From assembly GCF_018320785.1 (NCBI RefSeq), contig NC_054881.1:24366275-24430274 (forward strand): a stretch of DNA of 64,000 nt, in the 5' to 3' direction. Source of the DNA: Cheilinus undulatus. Lineage: Eukaryota; Chordata; Actinopteri; Labriformes; Labridae. Made by a program: the position numbers and the translations under genes. Below, one piece after another: positions 45,719 through 59,339 of the stretch. The notes beneath the pieces are model-generated. The model saw only the letters and a program-made list of their open reading frames with translations, was not told the DNA's origin and searched no databases. Each line of letters starts with the position of its first letter. Within the stretch, counting starts at the first letter, position 1.

Positions 45719-46720
45719 CAGGGGTTCTCAACCAAACAGTTTAACCATCCAAAATAAAGGTGCCTGTGACTGGGGACCCCCACTGTACCTGAAGGGGGTT
45801 GAACACAGCCATACACATTCAAGAATGGTCATGCACAGACAAGGCCGCCCATTAGGGGGGTAAAATGGAAGAGCTTTCTGGGGCCCAGCCAAACTGGGGG
45901 CCAGCAAAAGCATTGTCCATTGTAAAATTAAGCTGTGGTATTTTATATTTAACCTGAAAAATAACCACTCTTATCAAAGAAACAAATTTTAATTCATTTG
46001 TGTTGTAAATAGCCCTCTTAAAAATGTAAATCCTTTTGTTAAAGACAGAATTAAAATATGTTACAGAATGGGGTGAAAATGGCTAAAATGGGGGAAAGAT
46101 GGTGAAATAAGATTTTAAAAGTAGCACAAATGGATTAGAAATGCCAAAAATTAGATGAAAGTGGCAAAAAAATAGCTAAAAACAGCAAAAATGGGCATAT
46201 TAAGCGGTAAAAAGGATTCAAAAGTGGCTGAAATTGTGTTAAAGTGGCAAAAAATAGGTTGAAATTTGGTGAAATGGGATGAAAATTGATCAAAACTGGC
46301 AAGAATGGGTTAGCTGAGGCAAAAATAGTCAGAAACTGGCAAAAATGGGCATTTCAAACTGTGAAATGTGGCTTGAAAGTGGTAAAAGGGGTTAATAGTG
46401 GCAATAATGTGTCAACAGAGCCAACAATAGGCCGAGTTTCAAGATGGTTGGTTTAGAACTGGCAAAAACAGGAAGAAAAAAAAGTGGTGGAAAGGGGTTA
46501 AAATTGACAAAAAATGGGTTTTAAGTTGCAAAAATGTGTTAAAATTGGAAAATTGGTGGGAAAAACTGATAAAAATTGGTTAAAATTAGGCAAAATTGGT
46601 GTAAAGAGGCCACAGTGTAATTCAAAAATGTTCTATAGTTTCTTTAAGGCATCTGGAGACCCCCCTCTCAATGTCTCGCGACTCCCAATGGGGTCTCGAC
46701 CCCAACGTTGAGAATCCCTG
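45719..46720. mobile_element. hAT-superfamily non-autonomous element with exact 8-bp duplication
   Basis: The left end starts CAGGGGTTCTCAACC and the right end, inverted, starts CAGGGATTCTCAACG. Both sides carry the identical 8-bp sequence GATTAGAC (45711-45718 and 46721-46728), the hallmark of hAT insertion. No transposase frame is present. Most of the interior (46070-46620) is an array of degenerate short repeats around GTGGCAAAAATGGG and GTTAAAA. Confidence 0.92.
46070..46620. repeat. Degenerate tandem repeat array inside the hAT element
   Basis: Irregular repeats of roughly 15-40 bp built on AGTGGCAAAAATGGG and GGTTAAAA, with many substitutions. It forms the core of the hAT element and has no long frame. 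Confidence 0.75.
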
Positions 46721-46728
46721 GATTAGAC

Positions 46729-49700
46729 TATAAATTAAAAGCCTCTTTATCTCCATAGATGTTGCTTTTGAATATGTTTGCTTTTCCTTCCCAGAACAGT
46801 TCACGTTTCTTCATGGATTGAAGCAGAAACAGAATTTGAAGTGGTAGAAAAAAGATGCAGGGATAAAAAACAGTGACAAGCTGACAGAGTCTATGGGTAG
46901 AAACATTAGACTGATCTGATATTCAGCTTGTAGCATGGAGTCTTTGGCTGTGATTTAAGCTGTGTAGTAGCGCTGGTCAGTCAGGCTGTAGCTGGTTGGG
47001 AGGTCAGCCATTGATCTGCAGATATAAGCTGCTACTTTGGATCTGAGCCTTCTTCATCCTGCAGGCAAGGCGACCATCAGTGAGAAGTAATAAGCTGTGA
47101 TCTGCACAGGGGTTTATGCATATGTGTGTTTTTGTGTGTCACTTTGTGTACGGTGGTGGAGAAAGACATGCAAGGGACTGTTTGTGTCCATCCTCTGATG
47201 TGGCTTGGGTTTGTGAATATGTGTGTGATGTATGTGATCTGTGTGATCTTTTTTTCAGTGTCAGACCTGCTGGGCAGAATGAGGAATAAAAGAGGGAATG
47301 TTGTGCTTGTTATTAGTGGAATGCACTGCACTTTGACTTTATCTGTAGAAATAACCCCAAACCTTGGAAAAAAAAAGAAAAAGAAATAACTCTCAGTCCT
47401 CCGATGGGAGTATTTCTTATGTTTTAGCTGAGGTGCCCTCAGTGTTAACTTTTAAAGCTTTACATTCTGGTTTTGCTATATTGCAGCTTTTAATGTGCAG
47501 TGTTTACCAGAGCCATTACCACACTGAGTGAATTTAATTATACAAAGTATTCTTACAAGAACTGGCATATAAAAACAGCAACATATAAGGGCATGCACAC
47601 TATTTGATCTCCAGCAAAGATGAAATACTAAAATGTTGAATAAAGCTGCATGTGTGTGCTTTTGATGAAAAATAAAGTAAAGCACATTTTTCCTCAGCAT
47701 ACTCAGTACATCGTGTGCTTTTTAAGTGTGGAACTCTGTGTGGAAATGCATGTCTAACTTGCACACCAGCCCTAAATTTCACCCTGCCTTTCTTTATGGT
47801 GATGTAAGTTTTGCATATTCCAGTGAGAGCGTCTCTGAAATGCACACCATGAACAGAGCATGATGAAACCGTTTTGTTAGGAGAAAATTGTCTAACAAGG
47901 CTGTTAAAACATTAAATATAAATTTTTCCAGAGTACTTTTTTTGAAGTTAAGCATTCGAAATTCATTTGAGCCACTTTGTTCTTTTCTACAGTGAACTTA
48001 AATAGCAAGTTAATTTAGCATTTATATTCTGCAAGGCAAAAGCAGAGCCAGAGGAGTAAAAGAAGACCAAAAACATTCCTCGGAAATGTTGTATTACATG
48101 CTGGGAATTTTCATATCTGGACCTCTTCAGTGTGTTAGACTTAGAGAGCAGGGATTTCTCTAACTCCAAGACTTTGGATATGAGGAACTGTTGACCCAAA
48201 TACATGGTGAGAAGTGTTTGACACATGTTTTGGACTTTAATGCAGACAAACTGATGTTGGTGTCGTTCCTATTTCTCCCCTGGTGTAGTTGTAATTTTTA
48301 CACTGAGTGCTTGTGCTGTGTTAAAAGGCTTGGCTTTTCACAGATCAGGCTTAAAATGATTTACCTGCAATTTCAGATCTGCATTTTCCAGTGTTGCTCA
48401 TCTGTCAAAGGAGAGGAGACTGTGCAGAAATTCCAGACAGATTTCAGTCTGACCCTGGAGGTTTACTCAGATTGTTTGTGCAAGAAATTGTTAGACTGCC
48501 AATGAAACCAAAATGATTTTCTTCTCCAAGTTTGTTTTCTTTTCATTTTTCTCTCACACTTTGAACACATTATGTGACTCCACTCTGACAGCTCTCAGAT
48601 GGACTTTTTCTGAAGTTTGTTAACATGTTGGCTGTCATCTTTCTTGTCACATCTCCACTCCAGCACTTACTGTTCTGTTTTCCCACGGCTCGGAGCAAAT
48701 GTCACAATACTGACGAACACAACAACACATGACACTGAGACCGAGACTGGAGACCAGCACTCACTCAGCTCACTCACACCTGCAGGGAGCATTTCATCGA
48801 TTAAATCAGCTTCTGTAGTCCCAAACGTCAAGCCAGCTGAGTGATAGGCTGTCACACCTGATCACCTGAGTCATATGACACATCCTCTGGCTCAATCCAC
48901 CTGTCAGTAGATCAATAAATCATTTATAGATGAAGTCATAGGAGAACATGAGATTCAGTACCTGCTTGACTCCATGTACCGTTATTGCAGCTCTCATCAC
49001 CATTTGTCCTCCTTCTAAACCTCCCACAAAAGTGTGTTCAAACAATTTATGGTCTAATTAGAAGCCATAATGAATTGCATACAAAAGGCCATTGTGTAAA
49101 ATCGTTCAACGCCCCTGAGGTACAAGCTGCAACAATTGTTTCAGTGAGTTTTCTGTCAAAAGATGGAATACAAAATTCTTTAAATTACATACTGGTTTAC
49201 CCAGGGATCACTAAAATATTTAGGACTACTCATCTGGGAGCTGTGGAAGTCCACAGTCTACTTTATCAACTCATCCTTGGTGGGATTTCTATTTTCCTAC
49301 CTGAAGTGTTGCTTCATGGAGTATTTTCTTTCCACACCAAGGTTGTTGTAAACTGGGTGAATGGAACAGCCAGCCCACCCACTGTGGGGCTGAACACGGA
49401 GTCAGAGTGGGATTTCACCAGCTTCTAATGTGACTGGAGAATGGAAAAAAATCTAAAAAGGTCAGACTCTATAAACCACATTAGTATAGTGTAAATCCCA
49501 AAAGAAAGACTGAGGCCTTTATTTACAAAATTGCAGAAGTTACCAGGCCTTTTTAGAAAGTAAGCTTTTTTAATTTGTAGTCAGGCCTTTATTTCTAATT
49601 CTCTATATCTAATAATTATAATTCTTATTAAATTAAATCTTTTATGAGATTGGGGTTATCTAATAAACCAAATACTATCAAGATAATAGAATAGAATATG

Positions 49701-52289
49701 ATAAAAAAAAAAAAAAAAAAATCTAGTAGGCTAAAAGATTGGCTGAAGCCAAAAATGTGTTTGAAAAAGCAAAATTAAAACAGCTTTCAACCAGAGTTAA
49801 TTAGGTCAATTAAAACAATGGCTAAAATGTTTGTTGACTACCTTTGTCCATGCAGAAGGCAAGACTAATTTAAAAGTAGAGCTTTGATAATAAAAACTAC
49901 TGCCAAAAAGTAAGATGAGTTTTCTTTAAGGACTCTAAAAGTGTATGATGTAAGGCTGGTGTGCTGAGTAGAGCGTGGCTAAAGTTAGCAGCCAGCTCCG
50001 CAAGCCTTCATTCCTCCTTGATCCTCCTCTGCAGATTAATATCGTGCTTAATGCAACCACATTAAGCATCATGCTGACCGCTAAGCTAAGCTTGTCATGT
50101 TTATGTCTGGGCTGAGAGCTGGTGGGCTGCTCTGGCTGGAAGGCAGCTGCCATTGACAGAAGCGACAGCGCTACAAATGGTGGGATGCTTCATTACGGTT
50201 TTAAAAGAGCATTTGATCAGGATTTCAGGCCTGTCTTAAAAACGATAGATATTAGCTTGACTGAGAAATCTTGTGGCAGCTAATTTGATTTCAGAATTTA
50301 ATCTTTAGCCGGCTAACTGCGCGCTACCCAGTTTAACATCAATATCAGCCAATTTTGATCCTTTCGACAAATACCTGAAAATGCTTGTAAATATAAGCAG
50401 AAATGTTTATATTTCCAAATACAAATAATCAACTTTATAAGCTAATATCTCTCAATATTGATACCGTATTGATAATGTGTGTCCAATGTTGTTGCATCCA
50501 TAGTTTGAAAGCATAAAAAGCTGTGCTGTTTTACATGAAAATACTCCAAAATCAGCATGTTAACCCCTTTATAATACCCTGTTCTATAAAAAGGGGGCTG
50601 GCCCTTATTTGTTTATGCTGACCATGACCCCAGCCTTAATGGGGCCTGACCCAGAATGGACAACTGGTCCTTATTTAAGGATTTACGGTAATCAACTTCA
50701 GAGTAAAGCAAAAACCACGACTTGGTCTCCACCTTCATATTGATGCTCCTGCTGAATGTGTCTGGTTACTGCACCAACTGACAGCATCTGTGTTAGTCTG
50801 TGTAACCTTTCCTTTATCAGCTTTACTGTCACTCTGATCTATCCAACTCCATATTGAGATTACACTACTTGGCTCTCTTCTGCATTCATCCAAAATTGGA
50901 TAAGTCCTGGATGATCCATTCAGTCCAACAAATCCAATGCTGAGTCTCGTTTTTATCCTCTGGATACAACCATATATGTCACAGACTTCAGTGGAAGCAG
51001 TGTCTGCGTGCCCTAACCCCTGTTTAAATGGCTAGGCTTCCATTCAAATGGCTGCTGTGGGGATCAAGCTGCTGTCTGCCACAACATGACCTCATTTCCT
51101 CAGCTAATCTACAGCAGCAGCATAGTAAGTTCCTGAAATCCAGCATTAGAGCAAATGAATATTTTGAATGCTTTGTGCAGTGTTTGGAGAAGAACTCTGC
51201 ATTTATGAAAATAAAAAGGCACGTGACATCTTTTTCATATTTGTGTCAATCTGAAATCCCGTGCAAACTCTGTAAATCCTGTGATCCAAATGTTGGTCCA
51301 AAAACATGACATGTAAGGGAGCAGATTAGTGATGTTCTTGAGTTTTACATATTGAGTCTCAAGTGGTGGGGAGAGTCGGGCTGTGATTTACTGGAGGTGA
51401 CTCGCTTTTGGCCATAGTGGATGTTGCGCTGTCACACCCCTTAGTGTCATCATCCTGGTGCCCTGCTTTTAAATCAGTTTACACACAAGCACAGCTCCGT
51501 CAATACCCACCCACATGCAGCCTGATTCTTCAATCACAGTATCATGCTTTCTTTATTGTCTGATTCTTTAACTTCTGTTTTCTTTAAATAACTAAATAAT
51601 AATGTGGGACAGGAATAAAGAGAGCTTGGTGTTTATTTAAGAAACAGTCGCTGACTCTTTAAGCTGCAGGCTTAGTAAATTTTCAGTATATTTGCCACAA
51701 TATCTTCCCTGTCTCTTCTCATCTGCTTTTTTTCTATTTTAAATAACTAATTCTTCAGTAACATCTTATATCCTCTCTATAATTGCTTATGTTTGGGTGT
51801 ATTCTGGCTCAAAACAGATTTTTTAGGATTTCATCAGCCTGATTTGTTTGTTTAGTAATTTGTGGATAAAGTAAGATCCATTTCTTTTTTAATGTGAAAC
51901 CATTCATTATTAATCACACCTCTCTTACATCCAGGGGCATATTGTGGGATTTTGGGCCCCTAGAAAGAAAATTCCACAGGGGCTACCTTAGCCAGCTAAC
52001 CGAGCAAAAATGGTGCGCCATTTTACCAATATCTATGCATTTTCATGTATTTTTGAACTATAGTTTCCCTATATTAATGAGGACTTATTTCTTGTTTACT
52101 TAAATTATTTCCTTCATGTCAGTTTATGTGTTTATTACCCTCATCTTGCTCTCTATCCTTTCTCCCTCCAGTGCTCTGGCCAAATGGTGTCACACTACCA
52201 GTGAAGACGAAAACATGGCGCCCTGCTGGTGAGTTTATAAGCTCAAATTTACTCAAAATGCAGATATTTAGTGAGTTTTTTGTTCAATA
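46729..52289. other. Non-coding DNA, nothing firmly classified
   Basis: No coding exon is supported. The plus-strand ORF at 48985-49428 (147 codons) is the longest here but lacks motifs and splice context. A poly-A tract lies at 49700-49721. A segment at 50590-50695 ending GGATTTACGGTA may be the end of a dispersed repeat. Confidence 0.5.
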
Positions 52290-53485
52290 TATACTATAAT
52301 GCCAAATGTGTTCACTCACCCATCCAAATAATTGAAATCAGGTGTTCTGATCACTTCCATGGCCACAGGTGTATAAAATCAAGCACCTAGGCATGCAGAC
52401 TGTTTCTGCAAACATTTGTGAAGAATGGGTTGCTCTCAGGAGCTCAGTGAATTCCACCGTGGTACTGTGATAGGATGCCACCTGTGCAACAAGTCCAGTC
52501 GTGAAACTTCCTCGCTCCTAAATATTCCACGGTCAACTGTCAGTGGTATTATAACAAAGTGGAAGCGAGTGGGAACGACAGCAACTCAGCCATGAAGTGG
52601 TAGGACACGTAAAATGACGGAGCGGGGTCAGCGGCTGCTGAGGCACATAGTGTGCAGATGTTGCCAACTTTCTGTAGAGTCAATTGCTACAGACCTCCAA
52701 ACTTCATGTGGCCTTCAGATTAGCTCAACAACAGTGCGTAGAGAGCTTCATGGAATGGGTTTCCATGGCCAAGCAGCTGCATCCAAGCCATAAAGCACCA
52801 AGTGCAATGCAAAGCGTCGGATGCAGTGGTGTAAAGCACGCCGCCACTGGACTCTAGAGTAGTGGAGACGCGTTCTCTGGAGTGACCAATCACGCTTCTC
52901 CATCTGGCAATCTGGTGGACGAGTCTGGGTTTGGCAGTTGCCAGGGAAACAGTACTTGTCTGACTGCATTGTGCCAAGTATAAAGTTTGGTGGAGGGGGG
53001 ATTATGGTGTGGGCTCTTCAGCATACCAAGAGGTTTTGGACAATTCCATGCTCCTAATGTTGTGGGAACAGTTTGGAGATGGCCCCTTCCTGTTCCAACA
53101 TGACTGTGCACCAGTGCACAAAGCAAAGTCCATAAAGACATGGATGAGAGAGTTTGGTGTGGATGAACTTGACTGGCCTGCACAGAGTCCTGACCTCAAC
53201 CCGATAGATACTTTGGTATGAATTAGAGCGAAGACTGAGAGCCAGGCCTTCTTGTCCAACATCAGTGTGTGACCTCACAAATGCACTTCTGGAAGAATGG
53301 TCAAAAATTCCCATAAACACACTCCTAAACCTTGTGGAAAGCCTTCCCAGAAGAGTTGAAGCTGTTATAGCTGCAAAGGGTGGACCGATGTCATATTAAA
53401 CCCTATGGATTAAGAATGGGATGTCACTTAAGTTCATATGCAAGTCAAGGCAGTTGAGTGAATACTTTTGGCAATATAGTGTATA
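52290..53485 (+). mobile_element. Tc1-like element with both terminal repeats (fourth family)
   Basis: The ends are inverted: the left reads ACTATAATGCCAAATGTG then TTCACTCA, and the right, inverted, reads ACTATATTGCCAAAAGTA then TTCACTCA. Length is about 1.2 kb, normal for a complete Tc1 element. A transposase gene starts at ATG 52425 (MGCSQELSEFHRGTVIG, then a recognition-helix segment with IPRSTVSGIITKWKRVG) but meets TGA after about 56 codons. The C-terminal catalytic part survives in frame at 53084-53217: FQHDCAPVH with the second Asp and QSPDLNPID where the family has NPIE, so the catalytic Glu appears replaced by Asp. It is a decayed but structurally complete copy. Confidence 0.9.
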
Positions 53486-54336
53486 TATGAGAGATACATA
53501 TATTGATCCAGTTAGTTGAATTTGTCTGATCTCCAACAAGTCTTCTTTAAGATGAAGAAAACCTGCCTGTTCTTTTTTCTTCAACAAACTCAGAGACTTC
53601 TATGAATCTAACTGAACTTCGTTCCTCAGAGCTCCTGTCTGTATGATTGCTCTTGATCAGTCATCAATTCGCACATGTCACAAGGCTACGGCCAGCTCAC
53701 ATTTTGAACCTTGTTATGTTTGAAGTTTCTCCTCTGACAGTTATTCCCAGACCTTGGATCCATGCTCCACATGTGGGTCACCTGGCTGCTTTTCCCTTTA
53801 ATTGAAAAAAGAGCAAGACGGAGATGTTAGAAGAGGCTTCTTTTTGAATTGGGGCTGCTAATAGGGATTTAACTTAAGGGTTATATAGTCTCCTCTCTAT
53901 TGTATATCTGCCCAGTATGTGGTGATGGTCAAACATGTGATTCTTTCTGAACAACTGTTTAATCTTTACATTTTTGAGTGACATGTTCAAACAACTCAGA
54001 TTATTTACAAAGAAATAGAACATTAATGATATTCCTGACTGGGGAAATCTAGTATCAATTGCAAATTTAGTTGACTGTCTTTTATCTGTGATCTGTTATT
54101 GTAAATGTTTTGTCCATTCCCTGTAATATCAGCTGTTTCTGAAGGGTAAAAGTCCATAGATTCATTCATCAATTTATATTCAAGAAGACTGCAATGAGGG
54201 TGTTTCAAAATGTATACAGGAAGTAAGAAGAGATTTGGCAAGTGCAGATAAAACTACAGATTTGAAAAAGTTCTCAAAATCAAAAGTCATGGTAGCTGGA
54301 GGAAAGGAAAGTGGAAACTGAGCTTTTTAAAAGCAT
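53486..54336. other. Non-coding DNA
   Basis: No gene or repeat is recognised. Confidence 0.5.
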
Positions 54337-55080
54337 GAATGCCAGAATAAGAATAAAAATTTATTGCCAAATTTGACTTGGTGTAAAACAGATAATAGAG
54401 AGAAAGAATAAAATATTCTGGAATGTGGATGATACTCTGCAGCATATTTCTGTCCCTCACTGTGGCTGCAGCGTATCATAATGTGATGGATGATGAGGGT
54501 ATGGACTTGATGATGGCGGTGTGAAAGTGCACCATCATCTTCTTAAGCAGGTTGAATTCCTTCAGCTGCCGTGAGAAGTACATCCTTTGCCATGCTTTTT
54601 TGATGAAGGAGCTGATGTTGAGCTCCTACTTGAGGTCTTAGGGGATGAGGGGAGAGGAGAAAGTCCACAGTGGAAACTGGGGAGTCACAGAGGGTTACTG
54701 GGGCAAGGGTCCATCCTTCCTAAAGTCTATAACAATCTCTGTCTTCAGAGCATTAAGCTCCAGGTTGTTCTGACCACATGGTCCTCCACCTGCAGGCAGA
54801 CTGAACTTGAACTTGGGGAGCTTGATGGACTGTTGACTGGAGGTGCAGCTGTTGGTGTGCAGGGAGAAAAGCATAGGAGAGATGGTTCTGCTGTCAGGGA
54901 CAGGTTTTTCTATCAGACACAAAGTCTGTGATCCACATGCCTGTGGAGTCAGACTCGTTCAGCTGGGAGAGCTTGTCCTTTAACAGAGCCAGGATTACTG
55001 GAATAAAAGCAGAGCTGAAATCCAGAAATGGGATCCTGGTGTACGTTCCTGCTAAGTCCAGATGCTCAGGAGTCATCCAT
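54337..55080 (-). pseudogene. 3' part of a LINE reverse transcriptase (L2/CR1-like), decayed
   Basis: On the minus strand the frame at 55076-54894 reads IPFLDFSSAFIPVILALLKDKLSQL, then STGMWITDFVSDRKT. This is the reverse-transcriptase segment around the DFSSAF motif. The next frame at 54922-54695 reads SPMLFSLHTNSCTSS, then CGQNNLELNALKTEIVIDFRKD, the part that normally flanks the catalytic YADD-type motif; that motif is deleted or mutated here. Further minus-strand homology (RQLKEFNLLKKMMVHFHTAI) extends to about 54510. The 3' end lies near 54341 with a TTATTCTTATTC-type tail. Frames shift several times, so it is inactive and 5'-truncated. Confidence 0.8.
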
Positions 55081-56232
55081 AAAAATCCAAACTTTAAATA
55101 GTCATAATTGTATTTTATTTCCTCTATTTGTCTGCTCCCTCCACGTCCTCGTATTTGCTGAATTTAGCAGTGTTTATGATTTATATTTTCTCACACAGCA
55201 CATCTCCTGAAGTCCTCTAGCGCCTCCCAGAGGAGGCACACCTCACACTTTATAAACCAGCGTCTTAAAGGAAATTGATAAGGACATTAATAGGAAATAA
55301 ATAAAGGGATGTGAAAGTGAGACAAAAGGCTGAGACAGTGAGAAATGCTGCAGAGTTGGAGAAGAGCTTTTTCTGTCCAGCTGCTTTTTTATCTGATAGT
55401 ATATGTAGTGTTGCCATGCACCAGCACTTTTAACTATGTCTGATAAAAAGAACAACATCAAACTCATTAATTGAATTAACACTCTCTGTATCTCTGTGTG
55501 CCTGAATGCACTCAGCCCTAAAAACACTCCACAGACAACTATTCCTCTGCTAATTGACTCAAAGCAGCTCCCTGTTTTCACCTCCTCATTTATTGAACCT
55601 GCTGCAGTCTGCTTCACCTGTCATCGACTACTATCTCACTTAATTTAACCCCCAGGTGATGGTGGCTATTTTGGTTCTGAGTAAAAGAGAGAGGGATGCA
55701 GCAAAAAACAAGCAGCTTGTGTTTATTCAATAACTGATTTATGAGAGAAACAGGTGGTCTAAACAAGCTCAATATGATTATACCAGTTTCTCACACTGTC
55801 AGTGAATTAATTTTCATAAAAGACCTTCTTGCAATAAATCTGGGAACCTGCTCAACCATGAGTTTTTTTTTTGTGTTTTTTTTTTCATATAACAAAACAC
55901 CAAAGCAATTTGTCCTCTTTGAGGTTTAGTCTTTTAACATTGCAGCAAGGTTAGCTTAAGATTCTGGCAGTTCTTATCTAGTGAAGTGGTCTCTTTACCC
56001 TCCTGAATGCTTTCTCCAAACCTCTGTCTATTTTCATCCACACTGAAACAACATCTGTCCTATCTGATCTGTCTGACTGACCCCCGTGAAGCGCCATTTT
56101 CTGTTCAAACAACTTTAACAGCCAGCTTTCTTTCTGTTGCCAAACTGTCTACAAAGACCTTTACACTGCCTCTAAACAAACAATCCTGTTAGACAAATCC
56201 ACTCTCAATACCAACCTCCATTATACACTGCC
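55081..56232. other. Non-coding DNA
   Basis: No gene or repeat is recognised. A T-rich tract lies at 55862-55886. Confidence 0.5.
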
Positions 56233-57140
56233 CAGTGCCTATAAAAACTATTCACCCCCTTGGATGTTTAAACCATTTTGATGTTTTATTTTTTTTTTAT
56301 AAAACAACAATTTCTGCAAAGCAATGTAAAAGTGACTGCATAAATTTTTGCCCCCTTCAAGTCAGTTTTTAGTAGATGCACCTTTGGCTGCAATCACAGC
56401 ACTGAGTCCGTCTTTCACATCTGGACACTGCAATTTTACTCCATTCTTCTTTGCAAAACTGCTACTGCTCGGTCAGATTGCACAGGAATCATGTGTGAAC
56501 AGCCCTTTTCAAATCCAGCCACATATTCTCTATTGGATTAAGGTCTGGGCTTTGACTCTGCCACCCCAGAACAATCAGCTTGTTGCCTTTAAAACCACTG
56601 TTATGTAGCTTTTGCTGTATGCAACGGGTCATTGTCTTGCTGGAAAATAAATCTTCTCCCAACTCATAGTTCTCTTGCAGACTGAATAAGATCGTCCTCC
56701 AGGATTTTCCGATAGTATGCAAAGTCTCTCCCATCTCTGCTGCTGAAGCTTGTAACTCCTTCAGAGTAATCAGTTGTCTCAATGGCCTTTCTCACTAGTC
56801 TCCTTCCTGCATGATCACTCAGTTTGTGAAGACAGCCTGATCTAGGCAGATTTACACGTGCCATATTCCTCCTATTTCCTAATGATAGATTTAACTGAGC
56901 TCCAGGGGATGTTCAGTGCCTTGGATTTTTTTTGTACCCGTCCCCTGACTCATACTTTCAATTACCTTTCTCTGAGTCCATTGGAGTGTTCTTTTGTCTT
57001 CATGGTGTAATAGTGGTCAGGAATACTGATTAACTAGTGGGTGGACCTTCTAGACACGAGCGTCTTTATTCTACAATCACTTGAGACACATTCACTGAAC
57101 TCAGGCGATCCCCTTTTCACTAACTGTAAAATTTCCGGTT
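56233..57140 (-). pseudogene. Decayed Tc1-like transposase (copy H)
   Basis: This is a minus-strand copy of the main Tc1-like family. The left end is a recognisable terminal repeat, CAGTGCCTATAAAAACTA followed by TTCACCCCC. On the minus strand the N-terminal blocks are SDHAGRRLVRKA (56864-56664) and LKELQASAAEMGETL (56782-56489). The next blocks read LGEDLFSSKTMTRCIQQKLH, where the QQDNDPKH motif with the second catalytic Asp should be, and SQSPDLNPIENMWLDLKRA, which keeps the final Glu block. The WSDETK and KHGGGS blocks are missing, so there is an internal deletion between about 56690 and 56710. No right terminal repeat was found. Non-functional. Confidence 0.82.
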
Positions 57141-59339
57141 CACTACTGCCCATGGTGACCATGTGACTTTGTCAGAGCTGAATCTGCCTGTGATTTTGTG
57201 GTTATTTCTGCACCTTGGTCGAGGTGTCAACTGGGAAAGCAAGAGGTTAGAAGGGGATCTGTGAATTCCTCCTTGATGTTTTTGTCTTCCACACCAGCTG
57301 TTTCTATCCTGTCAGGTGTAGAGTTTAACATAAATCCAGTTATTTCTGCCTGAGCAGGCTGGTTCAGATCAAAGAACACTGAGTTTGTAATAACGGTGCA
57401 TTTCTAAGGACTGCTGCATGGTTTATCTTATCTTTATCCCTCTGTTAATGCTTACTGTCTTACCTTTATCCTCTCTAGAAACAGTCTTTGATTATTTTGA
57501 CGTGAGGAAAATTACCCAGTGTCCATGTTTCTATTCTTTTTCTCACCTTTTAGATCTGTCTGTTCTTGGCGCCACATCTGTCTTATTTTCCCACATAAAA
57601 TATTCTTCCTCTTTTGTGCCACTGGTGTGAACAAGAGCAGTTTGTCTAGTTAAAAAAAGAAGTGAAAGCTGCACATGTGCTTCATGGTGATTTCATGAGA
57701 CAGAGGAGGAGAGCTGGAAGAAGAAGAAGAAGAGGTGGCTTTCCTGCTCTTGTTTTCCTCCTACAGACTGTTACCATCAGTAATGGACATGATAGAGGGT
57801 CAAAGAGAGGGTGGAGCAAAGGGGGGCATGGAGGCTGGAGAGTCTGAAGTCATTCAAAACAGCAGGTGTGGAGGAAATGAACGAAAGAAGTGAGGTTTGC
57901 TCCAAAGACTTTTCTACGGAATTCAAAGGCAGATCAGATTTGTGGGAGCACTTTTGATATCCTCAAGGCCTAGAAAACACCAAAAGCCTTGTTTTATTCT
58001 AGTGTGTTTATTTTAGAAAGTGTGTTTTTGATCTGTCTTTTCCCCCATGAGCAATGTAATCTTCTGCTCAGCGGCTTGTTTGTGAGTGTTTGAGAGAGAC
58101 CACGAGTGTTTGAAGAGTTTGTTTGGTGACCCCAGTGACACACCTCTTCATCTCATAGCTTTCTTCTGACATGTTTATCTGTGTCTGAGAAACAAAGAGG
58201 CCATGTGTGTTTTTCTGGTGCTGTGGAGTTTGATTGGTGAGCTGTTTTGGTGACAATTTAGCCATCATCTGATGAAGTGTTTTCCTTTTTTTTTTTTTTC
58301 TGGCTCAGGATGAAACTGAAGGATGGTGTGGCTTAAGGAGTCAGAGCCAGCGACTCTGTTGTGTGGAAATTATGCATGGTTTTATTTGTGATTTATAGCT
58401 TTTAACTGGGTTTTTAATGGGTGATTTTATCATTTATAGAGTGTGATTTTATTTCAAAATAGAGTTACAGTGCTTTTAGTAAAGTTGTTTATTTTCAGCC
58501 TGGCCTAGACATGTGTACAAAGCTTGATAAAGTGTATTCTTCTGCGCACTGGTCAGCTATTACAGTAAGAAATGTAATTGGTGTGTTTCATTGTCTTTAC
58601 TTGACATTCAGTGTGACAGCTAAACATTTTTAAGCAAAAACAAATCAGCTGCTCACAGGAAGTGACACCCTGACTGGGCTGTTATTTCCTCCTGGGCGTC
58701 AAGGTGACAACAGTGATGAATGATGGGTCGTCTATCATTTCCATTCATGTCTTTTACACCCCTGCTGAGAAAAGGACACACTGATTACACCGGACTGCCA
58801 AAATCAAGGTCATACATGTTGGTTGGGTATTAAGCTCTGCAATTCTGGGCTCAACAAAAGACTACCTTGAAGTACTGGAATGATAATGAAACACCTGCAG
58901 TGACGCCATGCTTTGAGGTTTCTGTAGCTCACATACTAAATGAGAAATACCTCTGGAAATGTGTTTTAAAGGCAGAGATGTGACTTTTCATGCATTGGAT
59001 TACTGTGTTCTGCTGTTTGAATGATTTCAGGCTTTCAAATGAGTCGATACTACACTCATTAACTCACTGCTTCTACATACCCGGTTTTCTTGTGAATAAT
59101 ATGAGTTTATCTGACAGCTTTGGTAGGTGTGTCATGGTGCCCTACATCTGAAAATTAAGTTTGATCTCATCCCACAATTCAAACACCCAGGATGAAACCT
59201 TCCCACATGACAGACAAAGAGACTCACTGTGAAATAATACAGCTGTGTGGTCGAACCCCATCTCCTCGCACAATGCAGAAAAAAAAACAAGTTGTGTTTT
59301 TATTAAGTTTACTGTGGCAATATCTGTCATAACATCATG
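57141..59339. other. Non-coding DNA
   Basis: No coding exon is supported. A GAAGAA-rich stretch lies at 57712-57735 and a poly-T run at 58287-58300. Confidence 0.5.

Noticed and set aside
48985..49428. 147-codon plus-strand ORF
   Set aside because: No recognisable domain, no splice sites placing it as an exon, and no promoter or repeat context; a chance opening is the simplest reading.
50590..50695. Possible dispersed repeat ending GGATTTACGGTA
   Set aside because: Only one end is suggestive; no partner end or target duplication was found.
52720..53320. Five overlapping minus-strand ORFs
   Set aside because: They are antisense to the Tc1-like transposase, whose motifs are on the plus strand.
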